The notes: generated by a model not told the origin, from the letters alone. A stretch of 10,496 nt of DNA from Pseudomonadota bacterium (GCA_021783855.1 JAJXTL010000101.1:1-10496), one strand, 5' to 3'. Positions 1 through 5,505 are shown, counted from the stretch's first letter. Numbers and translations are program-made.

Positions 1-98
1 ACCGCAAAATTCTGTCATCATAAAGAAGTCTCACCCAGCGCAGAGGCATTCAAGCGCTGCTCGGTATTTCGCGGCATGGATTTCGGACAAGTTACGCC

Positions 99-359
99 AT
101 GAATATAGGGTCTGAGCCATTTTATATAGCCGAAATGATCACGCATAATTTCATCTTCAAAGGGGTGGGACGCAACAGAGAAGATGCCAGGGCGGTATTG
201 CTGAAAGCATGGACAGCGCATCGCACCGACTTGCTTCTACAATATCCGGAACGCACAGCAAACATTCCTGATGAAACGAAAATGGAAGACCATTTCAAAA
301 TTTATTACCTGGAATTTAAAATGGACGCGGGCTATCGCGGCAATGAACAGCTGGTATGA
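99..359 (+). CDS. Small uncharacterised protein (86 aa)
   Basis: I do not recognise this protein. The frame is open from about position 24, but the first ATG is at 99. A second in-frame ATG at 135 (residues MITHNFIF) is an equally possible start, and neither has a convincing ribosome binding site. The product is soluble-looking and mixed charged, with no signal peptide or membrane segment. The middle reads as an amphipathic helix (REDARAVLLKAWTAHR) and the C-terminal part contains FKIYYLEFKMD, a likely beta strand. It ends 20 bp before the stop of the leftward gene at 380, so the two converge. It is probably a real gene because its amino-acid composition is protein-like and nothing better occupies the region, but the start is uncertain. 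Confidence 0.5.
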   Translation: MNIGSEPFYIAEMITHNFIFKGVGRNREDARAVLLKAWTAHRTDLLLQYPERTANIPDETKMEDHFKIYYLEFKMDAGYRGNEQLV

Positions 360-379
360 AGCGTCAGGGTATTCGGTAA

Positions 380-691
380 TTACCAGCCGGGTCCGCCCAT
401 ACGCAGTCGCAGATGCATATAGTCATACAGATCGCTCAGCATGAAATGCCGATTCTGCGGATTGCGTAATTTAGCCACTGTTTTTTCGTCACCGGAAAGA
501 TAACGTTTCGCCGAGACGCGGAACTCCTGGGGCATGCTCAGGTTAAAGGATGAAGGTTGTATCAATAGGTGGCAGATTTGTTCAAACAGCAAGCGATAGC
601 GTTCATCCTCAGGCTCCAGATAGACCGTGCCGAAATCACGGCCATAGGCCTCAAACAACTTAAGATAGTCTTGCGCTTCAGGTTTTTCCAT
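380..691 (-). CDS. Small uncharacterised protein (103 aa)
   Basis: This is an unrecognised, probably cytosolic protein of 103 residues. The N-terminal half is acidic and helical (EAQDYLKLFEAYGRDFGTVYLEPEDERYRLLFEQ); the C-terminal half is more basic and ends in LRLRMGGPGW. There are no membrane segments and no cysteine pair or other metal motif. The ATG at 691 is preceded by a modest GAAGAG purine stretch at suitable spacing. A perfect TATAAT lies about 55 bp upstream on the same strand (751-746), which supports independent transcription. It is separated by about 125 bp from the next leftward gene upstream (817-1281). The function is unknown and cannot be inferred from the sequence. Confidence 0.55.
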   Translation of the reverse strand: MEKPEAQDYLKLFEAYGRDFGTVYLEPEDERYRLLFEQICHLLIQPSSFNLSMPQEFRVSAKRYLSGDEKTVAKLRNPQNRHFMLSDLYDYMHLRLRMGGPGW

Positions 692-745
692 GTTGCTCTT
701 CGCCGTCTGTTCCCAGCTACAGCGCGTAATTTAAGCACTACGTTC

Positions 746-751
746 ATTATA
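746..751 (-). promoter_or_regulatory. Candidate -10 box for the 380-691 gene
   Basis: Read on the minus strand this hexamer is TATAAT, an exact sigma-70 -10 consensus, about 55 bp before the ATG at 691. No good TTGACA-like hexamer lies 16-18 bp further upstream, where TGGCTG or a similar sequence is found. The call therefore rests on the -10 box alone. Confidence 0.4.
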
Positions 752-770
752 AAACGAGATCATCCCGACA

Positions 771-794
771 GCCATAACGTTGCCGCGTTATGGC
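771..794. repeat. Perfect 9-bp inverted repeat downstream of the 817-1281 gene
   Basis: GCCATAACG (771-779) and CGTTATGGC (786-794) are perfect reverse complements around a 6-nt loop. The hairpin begins about 22 bp beyond the stop codon of the leftward gene at 817, the usual place for a transcription terminator, but no T-run follows on either strand. It may be a 3'-end stabilising or weak, Rho-assisted stop structure for that gene, or a protein binding site just upstream of the 380-691 promoter. Confidence 0.5.
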
Positions 795-816
795 CATATA
801 CCAGAGCTTGCAACGG

Positions 817-1281
817 TTAAATCGCGCGGATCTGATCGGGCAGGGCGATGAATTCGAGCCGGTCGGCCCGGTCGAACACATCGCTGGGTATATCGAAGGC
901 AAAGCGGTTGTCGTACCAGAAATTGGCAAAAGGCAAATACATGCTGCCAGGAGTGAGCGACAGCAAATTTTCCTGGCCGGCGTAGAGCCGGATCATGATG
1001 CCGCTGTTGGCAGCTATCGGCGCATTGCTGTCGCCAAATACCTCAAAGGAGACAAAGATTTTTGCCAATTCGATGCCGCCTTCGGTCGTCTTGATGGCCG
1101 TTACGCGAAGGTTCTGAAACATGCGAGCAACTTTTCCATCAGTCATGGGTTGACTGAATTCATGCAGCTTGCCTTTTTTGACTACGGTGGAATCGAGTAA
1201 GGGTGCTCCCAGATCATTCAGGCCGGTGGGTTTGGCAATGGTCAAATCGATAAATGTTTTGCTCTCAAATAAATCAGGCAT
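817..1281 (-). CDS. Uncharacterised beta-rich protein (154 aa)
   Basis: I do not recognise this protein. The ATG at 1281 (MPDLFESKTF) is chosen as the start because GGAG sits 6 nt upstream of it. A TTG at 1293 would extend the frame by four residues but would lie upstream of the Shine-Dalgarno. The 154-residue product looks soluble and rich in beta strands (GGIELAKIFVSFEVFG, SGIMIRLYAGQENLLSL, YDNRFAFDIP). It has no signal peptide, transmembrane helix or cysteine motif. Glycine and aspartate turns between short hydrophobic strands suggest a compact beta-sandwich-like fold, which is inference only. A good TTGACA-N16-TAAACT promoter lies upstream, in the divergent region shared with the hydrolase-Rieske cluster, so the two transcription units may be regulated together. 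Confidence 0.65.
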   Translation of the reverse strand: MPDLFESKTFIDLTIAKPTGLNDLGAPLLDSTVVKKGKLHEFSQPMTDGKVARMFQNLRVTAIKTTEGGIELAKIFVSFEVFGDSNAPIAANSGIMIRLYAGQENLLSLTPGSMYLPFANFWYDNRFAFDIPSDVFDRADRLEFIALPDQIRAI

Positions 1282-1334
1282 GACATGCTCCAATAAAAAT
1301 TAACAGTGATGAGTGATACGCACAATTAAAGCAA

Positions 1335-1362
1335 AGTTTATGCCACGGTAAAATCCTGTCAA
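1335..1362 (-). promoter_or_regulatory. Sigma-70-type promoter for the 817-1281 gene
   Basis: On the minus strand a perfect -35 TTGACA (1362-1357) is followed by a 16-bp spacer and TAAACT (1340-1335), a 4/6 match to the -10 consensus. It lies about 55 bp upstream of the ATG at 1281. The spacer contains one arm of the long inverted repeat described at 1346-1423, so a protein bound there would be expected to affect this promoter. Confidence 0.5.
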
Positions 1363-1423
1363 TCTGTCGTTGATAGTGTTACAAACCCGACAAAGTCTCA
1401 GGATTTTTGTCGGATTTTTACCG
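1346..1423. repeat. Nested inverted and direct repeats; candidate enhancer/operator region
   Basis: Three overlapping patterns are visible. An inner dyad pairs CCGACAAA (1387-1394) with TTTGTCGG (1406-1413), a perfect 8-bp match around 11 nt, followed by ATTTTT. An outer pair is CGGTAAAATCC (1346-1356) with GGATTTTTACCG (1412-1423), complementary apart from one extra T. GGATTTTT also occurs as a direct repeat at 1401-1408 and 1412-1419, 11 bp apart, about one helical turn. The dyad centre (about 1400) is roughly 105 bp upstream of the -24 GG of the sigma-54 match at 1504, the usual distance for an activator binding site. Alternatively the inner dyad plus T-run could be the terminator of a short unannotated RNA. 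Confidence 0.5.
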
Positions 1424-1503
1424 TTTTCCTCCCGGATTTCAGCTCTGGTAAGTGTTAGATCCGCTATAACGAATGTACACGCTCATTGTCAGGGTGGTAT
1501 TCC

Positions 1504-1518
1504 GGCACCATTCTTGCT
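1504..1518 (+). promoter_or_regulatory. Sigma-54 (RpoN) -24/-12 promoter match
   Basis: GGCAC (1504-1508) and TTGCT (1514-1518) are separated so that exactly 10 nt lie between the invariant GG and GC, as in the consensus TGGCACG-N4-TTGCW. The deviations are C for T before GG and C for the G after CAC. Predicted initiation near 1529 gives a leader of about 65 nt before the ATG at 1594. It is the only promoter-like signal with correct spacing that I found ahead of the hydrolase-Rieske cluster; TATAAC at 1465 and TAAAAT at 1570 lack usable -35 boxes. Sigma-54 promoters need an enhancer-binding ATPase, and repeats suited to that lie upstream. No gene for such a regulator is in the window. Confidence 0.55.
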
Positions 1519-1593
1519 TGTCTCTTTATTACCTGACGGTCTGTTTTTCGAGCGGAGCAGGTACCGAGGTAAAATTTTATAGGGTTGGATTAA

Positions 1594-2280
1594 ATGAATT
1601 ACGCCTGTCCCCCGGCACCTGTCGTCACGCTGGAAGCCATGTCGAGCAACCCGTTCCCGGTGCGCCGAATTATCTGTGTGGCTATGAACTACCCGGAACA
1701 TGTCAAGGAAATGGGCGGCGAGACGGGCGCCGATGAACCTTTCTTTTTCATGAAACCGGCAAGCACGATTCTGCACAACAATTCGGTCATGCCTTATCCG
1801 CCTGGAACGGCCGATTTGCAGCCGGAGGTGGAACTGGTGGTGGCTTTGCACAAGGGCGGCAGGAATATTCCCGCTGACAAGGTGGATTACGATTATGTGT
1901 TCGGCTATGCCGTGGGTCTGGACATGACCCGGCGAGACCTGCAACGCGCAGCACGCGAGAAAGGGCAACCCTGGGACATGGCCAAAGCCTTCGACTATTC
2001 GGCACCTTGCAGTGCTATCACGCCGGAGTTCTATTCCGGTGCGATCTCACGCGGCAAAATCGAACTCAAGGTGAACGGCGAAATACGCCAGAGCGGTGAT
2101 GTCGGGGACATGATTCTGAAGATACCGCAGATGATCAACCGCCTGTCGAATCTGCTTGAATTGTTTCCCGGCGACCTGATCTTTACCGGTACACCGGCAG
2201 GTGTCGGCGCTGTGGTTAAGGGCGATGTGATTGAAGCGACGGTCGCCGGGCTGGAACCACTGATCATCACAATCGGTTAG
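1594..2280 (+). CDS. Fumarylacetoacetate hydrolase family protein (fumarylpyruvate hydrolase-like)
   Basis: This 228-residue protein is a compact, single-domain member of the FAH superfamily, which cleaves C-C bonds in beta-diketo acids using a divalent metal. Family signatures are visible: CVAMNYPEH near residues 28-36, PFFFMKP at 49-55, the metal-binding pair E78 and E80 in PEVELVV, the acidic ligand D110 in VGLDMTRRD, and FTGTPAGVG at 197-205. FFFMKPA followed by EVELVVAL and DMTRRDLQ is typical of fumarylpyruvate hydrolases of the gentisate pathway (fumarylpyruvate to fumarate plus pyruvate). Acylpyruvase or oxaloacetate decarboxylase activity is also possible in this family. No gentisate dioxygenase is nearby. 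The start at 1594 has only a weak GGTTGGA upstream; M16 is a less likely alternative. It is the first gene of a five-gene unit behind the sigma-54 match. Confidence 0.85.
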   Translation: MNYACPPAPVVTLEAMSSNPFPVRRIICVAMNYPEHVKEMGGETGADEPFFFMKPASTILHNNSVMPYPPGTADLQPEVELVVALHKGGRNIPADKVDYDYVFGYAVGLDMTRRDLQRAAREKGQPWDMAKAFDYSAPCSAITPEFYSGAISRGKIELKVNGEIRQSGDVGDMILKIPQMINRLSNLLELFPGDLIFTGTPAGVGAVVKGDVIEATVAGLEPLIITIG

Positions 2281-2310
2281 CTGATCTTTTTTAACCCATG
2301 AATGGACGCT

Positions 2311-2745
2311 ATGAGTAACCCCATCTTCGATCACAATCGCGTGATTTCGTGCCACTTTGACAGCTATAGCTGTGCGCTGGTCTTTGCCCGCTACGGCGCC
2401 AGCATTTTGGCGCCTGCGCCCTTGCCGGAGTCCGCCGCGCCCATGACCGGACCGGATGAAGTCACAGAACAGTACAATCCGGGTGTGGTGTCGGAGGCGC
2501 TGGTGGCACAGTTTGCGCTTAATCCCGCGCAGTTCAACCTTGATGAGGCTTTTGATGCGTGGATGACAAGCGACAGCGGCCCGATACGTATTCACCTTGT
2601 CCGCTTTACGACACTGGATGCGCCTCATTCGGTCATAGAGCCGGCAGGCGGCGTATTCAAGCCGATCAGTGAAATGCGCAAAATGCCCATGATCGAGCTG
2701 AATCTGATGCGTCAGATATTCAACCAGATCATGGGTGGCGGCTGA
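2311..2745 (+). CDS. Uncharacterised protein in the hydrolase-Rieske cluster (144 aa)
   Basis: I do not recognise this protein. Two in-frame ATGs are possible, at 2302 and 2311; the second (MSNPIFDHN) has GGA just upstream and is preferred. The product has a short N-terminal part with two cysteines (SCHFDSYSC, which could be a metal or redox site), a proline- and alanine-rich stretch (LAPAPLPESAAP), an acidic middle and a C-terminal amphipathic region ending in a glycine tail (LMRQIFNQIMGGG). No signal peptide or membrane helix is evident. It lies about 30 bp after the FAH-type hydrolase and about 30 bp before the Rieske ferredoxin, so it is very likely co-transcribed and perhaps functionally tied to them. 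Its size would suit a small subunit or coupling protein of an oxygenase, but no sequence feature demonstrates that. Confidence 0.65.
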   Translation: MSNPIFDHNRVISCHFDSYSCALVFARYGASILAPAPLPESAAPMTGPDEVTEQYNPGVVSEALVAQFALNPAQFNLDEAFDAWMTSDSGPIRIHLVRFTTLDAPHSVIEPAGGVFKPISEMRKMPMIELNLMRQIFNQIMGGG

Positions 2746-2776
2746 TTCTCGGCGACTATTTATTCAGGAGTTCACG

Positions 2777-3091
2777 ATGGCCTTTGAAAACGTGTGTAAA
2801 CAAAGCCTGCTCTATGAGGGAGAGCTGGTTCCCTGCAAGGTAGGAGAACAGGAAATTGTCATCATGTGGCCCGACGGCGGCAAACCCAAAGCCTATGAGG
2901 CGCGCTGCCCGCATGATGACGTCTCGCTGGCGCGCGGCGATTTCAACGGCCGTATCCTGTATTGCATCGCGCATGGCTGGGTTTTCGACGGACATACCGG
3001 AAAGTGTTTGCAACCGTCCGGCTGGGCGATGAAAGAATATCCGATGCGTATCGAAAACGGCATGGTACAGGTGGATATTGCGGCAGCCTGA
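2777..3091 (+). CDS. Rieske [2Fe-2S] ferredoxin, TmoC-like
   Basis: This 104-residue soluble protein is a single Rieske domain. The cluster ligands are present as C44-P-H46 and C63-I-A-H66 with 16 residues between, the spacing of Rieske ferredoxins. The opening MAFENVC and the order of motifs (KAYEARCPH, then YCIAHGWVFDGHTGKC, then KEYPMRIENG) resemble the ferredoxin of toluene 4-monooxygenase (TmoC), which carries electrons from a flavin reductase to a diiron hydroxylase. The same fold also serves ring-hydroxylating dioxygenases and NirD-type proteins. The ATG at 2777 is chosen because CAGGAG lies 6 nt upstream; the frame is open further back to 2735 but without a binding site. No oxygenase or reductase gene is visible, so its partner is unknown. 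Confidence 0.88.
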   Translation: MAFENVCKQSLLYEGELVPCKVGEQEIVIMWPDGGKPKAYEARCPHDDVSLARGDFNGRILYCIAHGWVFDGHTGKCLQPSGWAMKEYPMRIENGMVQVDIAAA

Positions 3092-3128
3092 CAAGATAGC
3101 GCACCCGTTCACTGATTATCAGACACCC

Positions 3129-4100
3129 ATGTCCTTATCCTCATACTCATCGGGATTTATGCAGCAGCATCCGGCATTGAGCCTGCTGCGCCTGGCGGCA
3201 CTGTCCGCATCCACCATGCCGGATGAAGAAACGCTGGATCTGATGTTCGAGCGGGTCGAAGCCGGCGCGCTGGCCGGCATGGTAGCAAGCGATGTATGGC
3301 CGGAACTGGAACGTGGTTTGATGTCCCCGATGCCCTCGAACATGTTGCGCGCTTTGTATGCCTGCGGCGCGTTAAAGGAAGTGTTGCCCGAGGTGGCGGC
3401 CTTGTTCGGTGTGCCGCAAATTGCCGACGATCCACCTCAGGTCGACATCGGTCAGCATTTGTTACGCGTGCTGGATGAGGCGGCCCGCTGCGGGGCGTCG
3501 TTGGGGGTGCGATTTGCCGCGATGGTGATGCATGTCGGTAAATCGGATTCACCGCCCGAACATCTGCCCGTTCATTATCGTCACATCGATCGAGGACAGC
3601 CGCGCATCGCGGCGATATGCGAGCGCTTTGGCGTATCGACTGCGTGTCGCGAACTGGCTATGTTCGCGCTGGTCGAATGCGAACGGGTGCATCGGGTATC
3701 GGAAGTACGGGCCGGTCCCGTTGCCGCGATGCTGGAACGTCTGGGCGCCTTCGATCAGTCGCAATATTTTACCCAGTTGATGACGCTTTGCGCGTGCGAC
3801 TACCGCGCCTATCCGAGACGCTCGACGCAAGACTATCCCAAGGCAAAATTGCTGAATATCGCGTTACAGGCGTGCGCCTGCATTGATCAAACCGGGCTTT
3901 CTAACGGGCATGGCAAAGATGCCGCTTCTGAAAATGAAATTCGCCATGCCCATTCCCCTCACTCAAACCCTCTCCCGGAGGGCGAGGGGACAAACGAACG
4001 CTCGCGCGAGTTTCACGTTAACGACGCCTTACAGGAAGCGCGTGCTGCCGCGATCGCCGCCGTGTTTGGTTCAGCGCGCTGGTCGAATTCGCAGAAATGA
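3129..4100 (+). CDS. Headless CCA-adding-enzyme-like protein with degenerate HD site
   Basis: The 323-residue product resembles the C-terminal half of bacterial tRNA nucleotidyltransferase (Cca): LLRLAALSAS, then DEETLDLM, VWPELERGL, YACGALKEVLPEVAALFGVP (about residues 77-96), PPEHLPVHYRH, and CDYRAYPRRSTQDYPKAKLL ending near residue 242. The N-terminal catalytic head with its DxD nucleotidyl-transfer site is absent. Where Cca has the HD pair in CHDLGK, this protein reads VMHVGK (residues 133-138), aligning M134 and H135 with H and D, so metal phosphohydrolase activity is doubtful. It may be an RNA-binding or regulatory remnant. ATG 3129 is used although its Shine-Dalgarno is poor; TTG 3078 and ATG 3159 are alternatives. 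Residues about 260-287 come from an inserted palindromic repeat. The Cca comparison is from memory, not an alignment run. Confidence 0.7.
   Translation: MSLSSYSSGFMQQHPALSLLRLAALSASTMPDEETLDLMFERVEAGALAGMVASDVWPELERGLMSPMPSNMLRALYACGALKEVLPEVAALFGVPQIADDPPQVDIGQHLLRVLDEAARCGASLGVRFAAMVMHVGKSDSPPEHLPVHYRHIDRGQPRIAAICERFGVSTACRELAMFALVECERVHRVSEVRAGPVAAMLERLGAFDQSQYFTQLMTLCACDYRAYPRRSTQDYPKAKLLNIALQACACIDQTGLSNGHGKDAASENEIRHAHSPHSNPLPEGEGTNERSREFHVNDALQEARAAAIAAVFGSARWSNSQK
3906..3989. repeat. REP-like palindromic element inside the Cca-like gene
   Basis: A 9-bp perfect inverted repeat, GGGCATGGC (3906-3914) and GCCATGCCC (3943-3951), is followed directly by a second palindrome at 3955-3989. 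The second has outer arms CCCCTC and GAGGGG and an inner CCCTCTCCCGGAGGG core. This core is characteristic of dispersed extragenic palindromes in proteobacterial genomes. Here it is read through in frame and encodes a low-complexity stretch (SPHSNPLPEGEG) between the last Cca-like helix and the C-terminal NDALQEARAAAIAAVFG. The surrounding protein is continuous on both sides, so the gene was probably intact before the element arrived. Confidence 0.65.
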
Positions 4101-4107
4101 GCCGGCC

Positions 4108-4473
4108 ATGACGACTGTGGACATCCGCAAGGTCGAACCCCATCCGGCCGCGCAATGGGCGGTTCTCGTAGGTTTCGACCCGGAACAGGCCGATTGCACC
4201 ACGGCGGTCGTGTTCAAAATCCTCGACAACAAATGCAAGATGTTGCCCGGCGAAAAACAGGCGGTGATGGCGATCTACGAGGTCGTCCGGCATCTTACTT
4301 CAACCCTGTTCGATAATGCCGTGCACCATGCGATCAGCGCTGCGCGCCTGTCATTCATTCTTGCCAGAAGCGATGTTGGAATCAGCGGAATAAAAGTCGG
4401 GCCCTACTTCGAATATGCTCCGCTGGTTTTCACAGAGGTATTTTGGGGGCGCTCTGGTTTGGAAAACCTGTGA
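4108..4473 (+). CDS. Uncharacterised protein overlapping the cbbR 3' end (121 aa)
   Basis: I do not recognise this 121-residue protein. The ATG at 4108 lies 7 bp after the stop of the Cca-like gene, with a short GAG upstream, so translation is probably coupled. The frame is open far upstream through the Cca-like gene, but that part is only its shadow. The product has a beta-like N-terminal part (QWAVLVGFDPEQADCTTAVVFKIL), a helical middle (GEKQAVMAIYEVVRHLTSTLFDNAVHHAISAARLSFIL) and a C-terminal GIKVGPYFEYAPLVF. No signal peptide or clear membrane helix is present. The last 44 bp overlap the antisense cbbR coding end. It is the last gene of the cluster; its function is unknown. Confidence 0.6.
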   Translation: MTTVDIRKVEPHPAAQWAVLVGFDPEQADCTTAVVFKILDNKCKMLPGEKQAVMAIYEVVRHLTSTLFDNAVHHAISAARLSFILARSDVGISGIKVGPYFEYAPLVFTEVFWGRSGLENL

Positions 4474-5392
4474 TGCCCAGCAGATATTTCTCGCTCAACA
4501 GCTTGCTTTCTTCTTGCAGGAATTCAAGGAATATCTTGGCAATGATAGATAGCTGCTTGTCTTTGGGGTAGGCCAAGTACCAGTGGCGGCGGATCGGAAA
4601 CCCATCAACGTCCAGGATAACCAGTTCGTCTGCACTGCGCTCAAGTGCGAGGGTGTGTGCCGATAGTACTGCGATGCCCAAGCCTCCGGCGACAGCCTGC
4701 TTGATGGCCTCGTTGCTGCCAAGTTCCATGCGAACCTTGACCTTTAATCCTCGTTCCCTGAAAAATTTCTCTGTGGCCAACCGTGTGCCGGAACCCGGCT
4801 CGCGCATCAGGAATGACTCTTCGGTCAGACGCTTGGGCGGAATGTTTTTTACCCCCGCCAGCGGGTGATCTCGCGCAGCCAGCACCACCATGGGGTTTTC
4901 CAGAAAAGGTGTTAATTCGACATCCATGTGTTCCGGTGGCTGACCGAGCACATACAGATCATCCTGATTGTCGGTCATGCGTTGTAGCAGGCGTTCACGG
5001 TTTTCCACCTTGAGCGACACATCTATGCCGGGATAGCGCTGGCAGAATAGTCCAAGCAGGCGCGGTACAAAATATTTTGAGGTGGATATGATGCCCAGAT
5101 GCAGTCTGCCTGCCTTGACGCCCTTCATGTCAGAGATCAGCATGTCGAAACGTGACAGACTGTCGAAAATTTCGCGGCAGACCTTGAGCAATTCCCGCCC
5201 GACGTCGGTCAGATAAATCCGCTTGCCGATCTGTTCCAGCAGCGGCTGGCCGATGATGTCTGCGAGTTGTTTAAGCTGGATGGATACCGTGGGCTGTGTG
5301 GTGTGTAGCTCTTCTGAAGCGCGCGTAAAACTGAGGTTGCGCGCGACCGACTCAAAGACCTTGAGCTGGCGTATGGTTGCATTCCTGATCAT
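4430..5392 (-). CDS. cbbR: LysR-family transcriptional regulator of RuBisCO genes
   Basis: The 320-residue protein has the LysR layout: an N-terminal winged helix-turn-helix (about residues 5-65, with VFESVARNLSFTRASEELHTTQPTVS and LLEQIGKRIYLTDVGREL), a linker helix, and a two-lobed effector domain with GRLHLGIIST, DLYVLGQPP and the closing motif NEAIKQAVAGGLGIAVLS. DLYVLGQPPEHMDVE and GGLGIAVLS are typical of CbbR, which binds as a tetramer upstream of cbb operons and responds to metabolites such as phosphoenolpyruvate, RuBP or NADPH depending on species. It is divergent from cbbL with a 161-bp gap, the standard arrangement. The start ATG at 5392 gives the usual length (about 310-330). Its last 44 bp overlap the convergent gene ending at 4473. 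Confidence 0.93.
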   Translation of the reverse strand: MIRNATIRQLKVFESVARNLSFTRASEELHTTQPTVSIQLKQLADIIGQPLLEQIGKRIYLTDVGRELLKVCREIFDSLSRFDMLISDMKGVKAGRLHLGIISTSKYFVPRLLGLFCQRYPGIDVSLKVENRERLLQRMTDNQDDLYVLGQPPEHMDVELTPFLENPMVVLAARDHPLAGVKNIPPKRLTEESFLMREPGSGTRLATEKFFRERGLKVKVRMELGSNEAIKQAVAGGLGIAVLSAHTLALERSADELVILDVDGFPIRRHWYLAYPKDKQLSIIAKIFLEFLQEESKLLSEKYLLGITGFPNQSAPKIPL

Positions 5393-5408
5393 GATCTGTT
5401 CTTCAAAT

Positions 5409-5480
5409 TAATCATAGATCATAGTAAATGATAAGCATTAAAAAATACAATTATTATTGATGGTCGATTTTATTTATAGT
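5409..5480 (+). promoter_or_regulatory. cbbR-cbbL intergenic control region with candidate CbbR sites and promoter
   Basis: This very AT-rich stretch lies between the divergent start codons. LysR regulators recognise TNA-N7-TNA-type sites; here TAA 5409, TCA 5419, TGA 5429 and TAA 5439 fall at exact 10-bp intervals, suiting a tetramer on one face of the DNA. A direct repeat ATCATAG-ATCATAG (5411-5424) overlaps them. Towards cbbL, TATAGT (5475-5480) is a reasonable -10 with only a poor -35 (TTATTA at 5451), as expected for an activator-dependent promoter. Short A/T triplets are common in such DNA, so the site assignment is tentative. Confidence 0.45.
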
Positions 5481-5505
5481 TCAGCACGCTCAACCGAGCC
5501 ACAGA

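Noticed and set aside
375..384. GGTAATTACC palindrome between the first two genes as a terminator
   Set aside because: It is short, AT-centred and has no T-run, and it includes the stop codon of the leftward gene.
790..1200. Rightward 136-codon open frame opposite the 817-1281 gene
   Set aside because: It is the antisense shadow of the leftward gene, which has a Shine-Dalgarno, promoter and protein-like composition; this frame has none.
2047..2628. Leftward 193-codon open frame across the hydrolase and the next gene
   Set aside because: It spans two well-supported rightward genes and has no start signals or recognisable motif.
3549..3830. Leftward 93-codon open frame within the Cca-like gene
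   Set aside because: It is a shadow frame; the rightward frame shows continuous similarity to Cca across the same bases.
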